A stretch of DNA of 64,000 bases from Haematobia irritans (taxonomy: Eukaryota; Arthropoda; Insecta; Diptera; Muscidae): positions 266,036,070 through 266,100,069 of the forward strand of contig NC_134397.1 of assembly GCF_050003625.1 (NCBI RefSeq), in the 5' to 3' direction. Made by a program: the position numbers and the translations under genes. Positions 56,547 through 64,000 of this stretch are shown piece after piece. The stretch's first letter is position 1. Each line of letters starts with the position of its first letter. The notes beneath the pieces are model-generated. The model was given only the letters and a program-made list of their open reading frames with translations, ran no database searches and had not been told where the DNA came from.

Positions 56547-56985
56547 TAAATATCAACCGATTTCAAATAAATTTGGCATACCTAGCAAGAATGTTAGTAC
56601 TACTCTCTGTGCAAAACTTCAAGTAAATAGAAGTAAAATTTTGACCTCTGGGGCCATATAAGTGCGTATCGGACGAAATATTTGACTGATATTCTGCAAA
56701 ATTTACGAGGCTAACAAAACATTCAATTATACGAAATTAGAAGCAGATCGATTGATAAATATGTCATTTAGTACCACATCGGTTGTAAATATATATGACA
56801 GCTATATCTAAATCTGAACCGATCGTCTTTGAACGGAAAAATAAGCCTGCGCCAAATTTGAGGAGGATCGAACATAAGCTTCGAGCTGTACTTTGCAGAC
56901 AAAAATACATGAACAGACAGACGGACATCGCTAAATCGACTCAGAATTTAATTCTAAGACGATCGGTATACTAAAGGATAGGTCA

Positions 56986-58446
56986 ATGCTGGAAGGCTTT
57001 AACGAGAACCTCTTGTGGTTATCCCACAAAATATAAAGAATCACACTACCACGCTTAAATTCCATCACGACTAACTTTATTTCTGAATGCAATAGATCAA
57101 AGTGCCTTTTTAAGCTTGTAAATAATACAATGAATTGTCAGAGGAATAAATCAATCGACAAGGCGAGCATGCTAACAAATGCTCCGTAATGACTCCCATT
57201 ACTGTTGTTAAGCAGTTTTTCACCTCAGCACAAATATTCATTTTAGGTCGACACACAATCATATTCTTAAGCGATCTAGACCTTGGTGTTCGTGGCACCA
57301 TAGCATCCACCATTTTATTTTGACTTTTCAAATTTAGCATTGAATACTTCTATTCTTTTTGTAGCCACTGTGCTTTGATCACTGTGGGATTCAGAATTTT
57401 TTTATTATGTTGATATCGGTGTGTTTACCTTTGACTTTTCCTCTTCTCATTCATCATCAACGCCATCCGGACCAGCTACAAACTGGCTACAGGGGCAATG
57501 TGCAATAGTTAAGTTACTTTATTTATTAGCAATATTTAGTTTTTGATTTATTTGTAAGCAAATAGCAAAAAGGTACACAACTTACCAGGATAGTCATCAG
57601 AATTGGTGGTAGAAAGAAAATGATGATGCCCATTGATTGTGAGAAAAGTAAACATGAAATGACTATAGGCAAACTCACAAGCAATCACAACTCATAATCA
57701 TCAACTTAATTCTTTATGATCCGATGTTCTGCTACCTTTACTGCTACTCATTATTAATTAAATTAAAAAACCGCCCCTTTTGTACTCTCCCTGGAAGGGG
57801 TGTCGCTGGGCGTTTTGCATGACAAATTCATAACACGGGAATTAGTTTTTATTTGTGAAGTGTTCTTTTTTTATTCGATTTGGATTTCGGTCTGCTTGAG
57901 GTTTATTTGCATATCGCCACCAGCTCAGAAAGGCACACGCTCCCATTGTTCGTGTCTCATGATTATTAAATTTTTTGAAAAATTTATTTATTTTTGTAGA
58001 TGATTGTCGTTACACGAAATGGCCAATTTAATTAAACATTTATTTGTTTAGAGTTTGTTGTAAATTAAATGCATTTATCATACCAAAAAGGTCATGAGAT
58101 GTTCAAATGTTAATTTCATATGAAGCGATTACAATTTCCCACGCTTTAGGTAAAGTTTCCCAAAAATGACTAAAGCCTCGAGTACATCAACATGTTGTAC
58201 TGAAAATAATGGTTAGAGTTTGCTTTGTTCCCTTTATTCGACATAGAAATGCTCGAAAATAAATAAGGCTGAAGTATTCAAGTTGAATACATACTTCCTC
58301 CGACCGTGCTATGAAGGATTGAATCACTAAGAGTCACTTCTTAATAGCAGGACTATTTAAATAGACGTTAGTCAATCTTGAAATACTCAGAAAAGTTGCG
58401 AGTGTTGAGAGCTTTTCGCAATAGCCACAGCATGTTAATAACAGCA
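56986..58446. other. Low-repeat island, no gene recognised
   Basis: Unique-looking DNA. The frames at 57110-57340 (minus) and 57800-58003 (plus) have no domain. A pyrimidine-rich patch near 57430-57480 is less AT-rich than its surroundings. Confidence 0.45.
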
Positions 58447-59101
58447 CACTGAAAAAATATTGTCGTGAGGTCAAAGATTTCATGTCTTTAAAATACGAAT
58501 ACAAATTTTGCTTAGCATAGAAGACGCATTTCTCTAAAATAAAGTTATTTTCCTTATCCAAAAGTCGATAAACTTTTCAATGAAGTCGTATTGTCCTTAT
58601 AATTAAGTGATTTGACTTAAAAATGGGTATCTTAACATGAAAGAAAAAATTTATAGGCTAAGGTCAACTTGACTTTAATAATTCAGAAAAATTCTTTAAA
58701 TTTAATGAAATTGTCTTTAAATTTGTTGTCTTTTTGCATCTTGACTACAAAGCAAAAACTCGTTCAAATATAGGACATGTTTTAAAATTTTTTTTTTAAA
58801 GAAGTTTTTTACTTCAAACATAGCATAATTTCTACTGGAAGTCGAGTCCTAATTTGGAAAATAAAGTTGCAGTTAACTCGTTTTTAAAGGACTTTGATAG
58901 CATATGAAGAAAAAAAGCTGAGAAAGCGAAAAAAAATTAAAATTTGCTTCCTAGAAGCAAGTACACAAAACTTAAATTCAAAAATGAATTGTGTCTTAAA
59001 AGTATCCTTACTTGTATTCTCCGTTTCTTTGGCTCGGAATCAATACCAAATTTTTTAAAGTAAAGACAAAATCTTTGGAACCGAGTATGCTTTTTTCAGT
59101 G
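58447..59101. mobile_element. CACTG TIR element (MITE), 655 bp, copy 3
   Basis: CACTGAAAAAATATTGTCG at the left and TGCTTTTTTCAGTG at the right, with CA on both sides in place of TA. The interior matches the copies at 2135 and 17738. Confidence 0.8.
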
Positions 59102-59229
59102 CAATACAAACGTAAGGAAAGGCTAGTGTTTGCAGGAGTGGCGTAGTACAGTACCTTTGGGACAAAATTATGTTATAAAACCCTCTTTTACTTCGCTTCA
59201 CTTTTAGACTAAAACAGACTTCCTTAGAT

Positions 59230-60115
59230 CCATAACCCCGCAATCAAAAAAAGTTTACTTTAGAGTTTTGACTTTACCTTAAGGATTTTGGTATTGATTC
59301 CGAGCCAAAGATGGGACTTCTTTAAATTAAAGACATTTTAGCGACCTATCTGGCTTTAAATGTAGGATCAATAAAATTCAAATTAGAATACAGATCTCAT
59401 TTATCGAATTTTCATTCTCTTTTCGCGGTATATTAATAAACCTATTCACATACACACAAAAAAAAATTCTGATTCAATCACGAATTTAATTGATCCAATT
59501 AATTTTTAATTGAAATGTTTTCAATCACAGGAATGATAGTATCAATTAAAAAATTAATTGATGGTCAATTAAAAAGTTAATTGATTCAATTAAAAAATTA
59601 ATTGATACTATTATTTTTGTGATTGATTTTTGTTTCAATTAAAAATTTGTTGAATCAATTAAATTTTTAATTGAATATTTTTTAAAACTCAATTAAAATT
59701 TTAATTGGAAAAATTTTCGTGAAATTTTTTTGTGTGTACAAACAAATGCCATTTTTAAAAATCTAAATTATACCGGATACTTCAAGGTAAAAAATGTTTT
59801 CTTAATTTCAAAAAAACTTTAAACCAAAGATACTAAATCCACAAAATAAGTCTTAGCCTATATTTTAAGCGTTTTTATCCTAAATCTAAAGATTCAATAT
59901 TCCAGTTAATTTAGGGACAATTTTATTGAATCAAAAATGTGTGTTTTTTTTTTAAATTTGGTTTAGTTCAAATACATAGGTCTTTAACCGATAGAAGAAA
60001 ACATCCGAAATTTATGTCCTAAATTTAAAAAAAAATTGAAGCAAAGTTTATAAACGTTATTTTAATTAAAATTTCATTATTTTAAGGAAAATTGTCCATA
60101 TATTTAGGTTGCGTA
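59230..60115 (+). repeat. Family F dispersed repeat with an inserted MITE
   Basis: Begins near AAAAAAAGTTTACTTTAGAG, includes TTGGTATTGATTCCGAGCCA and CCTATCTGGCTTTAAAT, is interrupted at 59453-59736, and continues with CTTTAAACCAAAGATACTAA. It matches 39946-40430, with fragments at 7200-7460 and 18690-19013. Class unknown; ends not defined. Confidence 0.6.
59453..59736. mobile_element. Palindromic AATTAAAATTTTAATT MITE, well preserved
   Basis: Ends CACACAAAAAAAAATTC and GAAATTTTTTTGTGTG, with TA on each side. The interior is made of alternating AATTAATTTTTAATTGA and its complement, with a central inverted repeat. The uninterrupted site is present at 40160-40161. Confidence 0.85.
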
Positions 60116-60472
60116 ATCTTTAATATCACATAAATATTTTTTGTCAGAGCGGATGGTACTGAGATTGTGCAGAGGGTACAAGAGGTCTCGAGATATGCTC
60201 GTGAATTAAGAAAGTCGTAACTGACGGAACTCTCTTTCCTACAAACGAAACGAAATTCATTCCTCGTAAACTAAATTTTAGGTCATCGAAGATTTTTGTA
60301 TTGTGATGATAGGATAACAGTTAATCATTCCGTTTTTAACCGTTTTTTAAAGTATGTATATATATATTCATGCAAGGAGAAATTCTAAGACAATATAAAC
60401 ATTCTCCGATTTTGGATTTTTTTATCCGATTTGTGTGAAATTGAAAATCTCAAGGTATTTCATAACTACAAA
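60116..60472. other. Unassigned stretch running into family G sequence
   Basis: Unique at first. From about 60400 it resembles family G (CCGATTTGTGTGAAATTGAA), the left flank of the nested family B element. Confidence 0.4.
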
Positions 60473-61761
60473 CAAGTAAAGAAAGTCTAAATTTGGGCGG
60501 GGCCGAATATATTATACCCTGCACTTCTTTGTAGATCTAAATTTTCGATACCATATCACATCCGTCAAATGTGTTGGGGGCTATATATAAAGGTTTGTCC
60601 CAAATACATACATTTAAATATTACTCGATCTGGACAGAATTTGATAGACTTCTACTCAAAATTTACGTCGGCTAATGCACTAGGATGGAACACAATGTTA
60701 GTAAAAAAATATGGGAAACATTTAAATCTGAAGTAATTTTAAGGAAATTTCGCAAAAGTTTATTTATGATTTATCGCTCGATATATATGTATTTGAAGTT
60801 TAGGAAAATTAGAGTCATTTTTACAACTTTTCGACTAAGCAGTGGCGATTTGACAAGGAAAATGTTCAGAAAAAAATATATATGGGAGCTATATCTAAAT
60901 CTGAACCGCTTTCAACCAAATTTGGCACGCATTGCTACAATGCTAATTCTACTACCTGTGCAAAATTTCAACTAAATCGGAGCAAAAAATTGGCCTCTGT
61001 GGTCACATGAGTGTAAATCGGGCGAAAGCTATATATGGGAGCTATATCTAAATCTGAACCGATTTCAACCATATTTGGCACGCATTCAATGCTAATTCTA
61101 CTCCCTGTGCAAAATTTCAATTAAATCGGAGTAAAAGATTGGCCACTGTGGTCATATGAGTGTAAATCGGGCGAAAGCTATATATGGGAGCTATATCGAA
61201 ATCTTAACCGATTTCAATAAAATTTGGCACACTTGGCTACGCTACTAATTTTACTCCTAGTGCAAAATTTCAACCAAATTGGGGTAAAACTCTGGCGTCT
61301 GGGATCGTATTAGTCCATATCGGGCGAAAGATATATATGGGAGCTATATCTAAATCTGAACCGATTTCAATAAAATTTGACTATAGTACTAATTGTTCTT
61401 CTTGTGCAAAATTTTAAGCAAATTAGGGTAAAATTCTGGCTTCTGGGGCCATATTAGTCCATATCGGGCGAAATATATATATGGGAGCTATATCTAAATC
61501 TGAACCGATTTCTTCCAAAATCAATATGGTTCTATTTTGAGCCAAAATACATATTTGTGCCAAATTTGAAGTCGATTGGACTAAACTGCGACCTAGACTT
61601 TGATTACAAAAATGTGTTCACGGACATCGCTATATCGACTCAGGAGCCCACCCTGAGCATTTTTGCCAAAGATACCATGTGTCTATCTCGTCTCTTTCTG
61701 GGTGTTGCAAACATATGCACTAACTTATAATGCCCTGTTCCATAGTGTGGCGCAGAGTATA
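60473..61761 (-). mobile_element. Composite element, family B, inverted, inside family G sequence
   Basis: Starts CAAGTAAAGAAAGTCTAAAT (inverse of the family end), then tail, units with ATATATGGGAGCTATATCTA (60887, 61033, 61183, 61337 and 61480, about 150 bp apart), then a reduced core without a clear (GTCY)n run (ACGGACATCGC), and the end hairpin CCCTGTTCCATAGTGTGG / AGAGTATA. Family G sequence lies on both sides (60400-60472, 61762-61960). Confidence 0.8.
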
Positions 61762-62163
61762 AAAAGTTTGCGGAATATAGTGTGTATCGGTCCAAGTTTT
61801 GGCATAGTCCCCAAATACACCGATCTCCCGATATGACGTCTTGGTCTTCTAAAAACTGCAATTTTTAACCGATTTGCCTGATCTAGTGGTATTTTAAGAC
61901 CACAAATAGGTGTACTGAAAATGGTGCGAATGGACCCATGTTTTAGCATAGCTTCCACATTAGAGCTCTACTGAAGCGGTTTTTTTTTGACCGAAGCCGA
62001 TGTTCGATAAACAAAGCAATAATTTTACTCAAATTTGTAATTAAATTAAGTTTGGTGTGTTTTAGATCAATATTAGTAAATTCTTTTTCTACAAAGGTAT
62101 CAAAACAACAATAAAAGTTAATTCAGTACATGTTTTATAAAATTTTTTAGAACTAAAAGACTT
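61762..62163. other. Family G fragment, then an unassigned AT-rich stretch
   Basis: 61785-61960 is one to two family G units (GTATCGGTCCAAGTTTTGG, CCGATCTCCCGATATGACG). From 61961 to 62163 nothing is recognised. Confidence 0.5.
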
Positions 62164-62165
62164 TA

Positions 62166-63079
62166 TAAAGGGTGGTTAAAATTTCAAGGGCCGATGTTGA
62201 TTATGAATAAAACACAAACTATTTAGGAAATTATTGTAATTTTTATTTTATTACGATATATTGGTATTACTCAATTATGTATGGAACAAAATATCGGCCA
62301 AATGGGCGCCGCGACCTCGGTGGCACACCTTCATTCGATGGTCCAAATTTTCGATGACGCTGACGCATAATGGAGGTTCTATGCCGTTTTTGTGTCGAAT
62401 TATCTTATCCTTTAGCTCTTGAATTGTTGTTGGCTTATCGACGTACACCTTTTCTTTCAAATAACCCCAAAGAAAAAAGTCCAACGGTGTCAAATCACAT
62501 GATCTCGGCGGCCAATTGACATCGCCATTACGTGAGATAACACGGCCATTGAATTTGTTGCGCAAAAGAGCCATTGTTTCGTTAGCTGTGTGGCAAGTGG
62601 CACCGTCCTGCTGAAACCACATATCGTCCACATCCATATCTTCCAATTCGGGCCATAAAAAGTTCGTTATCATCCTGACGATAGCGAACACCATTCACAG
62701 TAACTGCCTGACCGGCCTCATTTTAGAAAAAATACCGCCCGATGATGCCGCCAGCCCATAAACCGCTCCAAACAGTCACTCTTTGTGGGTGCATTGGTTT
62801 TTCGACAATCACTCTTGGATTCTCATTTGCCCAAATGCGGCAATTCTGTTTGTTGACGAATCCACTGAGGTGAAAATGTGCCTAATCACTGAAGATGATT
62901 TTCTTCGAAATTGATCATCCACTGTTGCCATTTCTTGGAACCATTTAACACGTTGTTCGATTGTGTATCTCTCCTTGGTTCGAATTGAGTAAGTCTGAAA
63001 TAAAGAAATGTCACATAAAATTCGGAAAAAAACTTAGCGTTTAGGTGTGGTTCACATTCAACATCGGCCCTTACACTTT
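62166..63079 (-). mobile_element. DD41D mariner-like element (rosa-type), internally deleted
   Basis: Ends share AAGGGCCGATGTTGA in inverted orientation (about 62186-62200 and 63057-63071). The outer parts have diverged, so exact limits are approximate. The element is about 0.9 kb, shorter than an intact mariner, and carries a degraded transposase on the minus strand. 63080-63121 is a short unassigned gap. Confidence 0.8.
62275..62950 (-). pseudogene. DD41D mariner-like transposase pseudogene
   Basis: Reads (minus strand) FSD-stop-AHFHLSGFVNKQNC near 62885, then GLWAGGIIGRYFF, VTVNGVRYRQ, and in an open frame from 62694 WFQQDGATCHTANETMALL (second catalytic Asp, 62607) and SCDLTPLDFFLWGYLKEKV (third Asp, 62481). 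The two Asp are separated by 41 residues, the DD41D signature known from rosa-type elements. It ends ...LADILFHT-stop. Lesions: Glu of the SDE motif is TAG (62882-62884), a stop near 62724, a frame change near 62690, and loss of most of the N-terminal DNA-binding region. Confidence 0.85.
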
Positions 63080-63121
63080 AATTTAGTATTCAAAATTCAA
63101 TAGTTTGATATTATAATAACA

Positions 63122-64000
63122 ACAAGTATATACGGCCGTAAGTTCGGCTAGGCCGAAGCTTATGTACCCTCCACCATGGATTGCGTAGAAACTTCTACTG
63201 AAGACTGTCATACACAATCGAATTACTTGGATTGCGGTAACACTTGCCGATGGCAAGGTATCTTAAAACTTCCTAACACCGTAATATATAACATAGTCCA
63301 CACGTGGTATATATTAAACTAAAAAAGGCCGATTAAATACGTATATAATTAAATTTAAAATTTCTATAGAAATAAAATTTCGACAAAATTTTCTATAGAA
63401 ATTAAATTTTGACAAAATTTTCTATAGAAATAAAATTTTGACAAAATTTTCTATAGAAATAAAATTTCGACAAAATTTTCTATAGAAATAAAATTTTCTA
63501 TAGAAATAACATTTTGACAATGTTTTCTATAAAAAAAATTTTGGTAGATTATTTTTGGCTCGAGTTGCAACCATGATTATATATATAACTATAGACCGAT
63601 ATGGACCAATTTTGCATTGGTTATTAGCGGCCTTATACTAACACCACGTTGCAAATTTCAACCGGATCGGATGAATTTTGCTCCTCCAAAAGGCTCCGGA
63701 GATCAATTCTGGGGAACGGTTTATATGGGGGCTATATATAATTATGGACCCATATGGACCAATTCTTGCGTGTTTGTTAGAGACCAGATTCTAACACTAT
63801 GGTCCAAATTTCAACCGGATCGGATGAATTTTGCTCCTCCAAGTGGCTCCGGAGGACAAATCTGGGGATCGATTTATATGGGGGTTATATATGGACCAAT
63901 TTTTGCATGGTCATTAGAGAACATATACCAACACCATGTACCAAATTTCAGCCGAATCGGATGAAATTAGCTTTTCTTAGAGGCTCCGCAAGCCAAATCG
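63122..64000 (-). mobile_element. Composite element, family A, continuing past the window end
   Basis: CAAGTATATACGGCCGTAAG end and GTTCGGCTAGGCCGAA hairpin; linker with CACTTGCCGATGGCAAGG; 29-bp array (63355-63545); junction TTGGTAGATTATTTTTGGC; then 153-bp units with ATATGGGGGCTATATATAAT to the edge. The core and the other end are expected to the right. The 115-codon frame 63617-63964 is the 51-residue repeat translation. Confidence 0.85.

Larger units (their letters stand above)
53472..56985 (-). mobile_element. Family B composite remnant split by a TIR element
   Basis: 53474-53600 has inverted family B units (ATATATGGGAGTTATATCTA). The sequence resumes at 56547 (AATATCAACCGATTTCAAAT) and runs through AACAGACAGACGGACATCGC to a core-like GACTCAGAATTTAATTCTAAG near 56960. 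The repeats are diverged, an old copy. Removing 53601-56546 plus one TA restores the normal ATATCTAAATmTnAACCGA phrase. Confidence 0.7.

Overview
The window looks like non-coding DNA from a higher fly, probably a calyptrate/muscid. The grounds are the AT-rich composition, mini-me-type dipteran repeats carrying (GTCY)n microsatellites, tRNA-derived SINEs, many short TIR elements and an irritans-type mariner. The species call is inference. I find no intact host protein gene: the only recognisable coding sequence is four decayed Tc1/mariner-superfamily transposases. Most other open frames are short and lie in AT-rich DNA or in tandem repeats whose period is a multiple of three. All coordinates were read by eye, and uncertain element ends are good to a few bases.

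Three layers make up the window. (1) Long composite elements start with a TATACCC...GGGTATA hairpin, then a mini-me-like core ending in (GTCY)n, then tandem repeats of about 153 bp (families A, B, G), in family A also a 29-bp AT-rich array, then a second hairpin and a CTTGTT end. They insert into T-runs, which fits Helentron-associated non-autonomous elements (HINE/DINE-like). Copies: 250-2073, 3885-5098, 15792-17504, 19018-21888 (with a second copy inside it), 28436-29475, 36333-38050, 40441-44880, 47287-48776, 51519-52347, 60473-61761, 63122-64000. (2) TIR elements include CCCAGC...GCTGGG elements, CACTG...CAGTG MITEs, palindromic MITEs and two hAT-like elements with 8-bp target duplications. 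(3) Simple 29-bp arrays form the 3 kb block at 9151-12870 and also occur inside several of the elements above. A related variant ending CCGAAAA fills 31.6-36.0 kb.

Nesting is deep. At 40-45 kb a DD37E transposon lies in an irritans mariner, inside a hAT-like element, inside a composite repeat. At 36-38.7 kb a composite A element lies in a CCCAGC element, inside a SINE. In four cases an uninterrupted relative elsewhere in the window serves as the empty site, so target duplications and insertion points can be read directly.

The least explained feature is a 2.9 kb TIR element at 53601-56546. Its minus strand carries a run of short related units, most bounded by a splice acceptor (TTCAG) and a donor (GTAAG), like a decayed array of duplicated mini-exons. 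Low-repeat islands (about 2.7-3.9, 7.8-9.1, 13.8-15.8, 23.5-24.6, 29.5-31.5, 38.7-39.9, 44.9-46.1, 48.8-50.9 and 57-58.4 kb) look like ancestral intron or intergenic DNA without recognisable exons.
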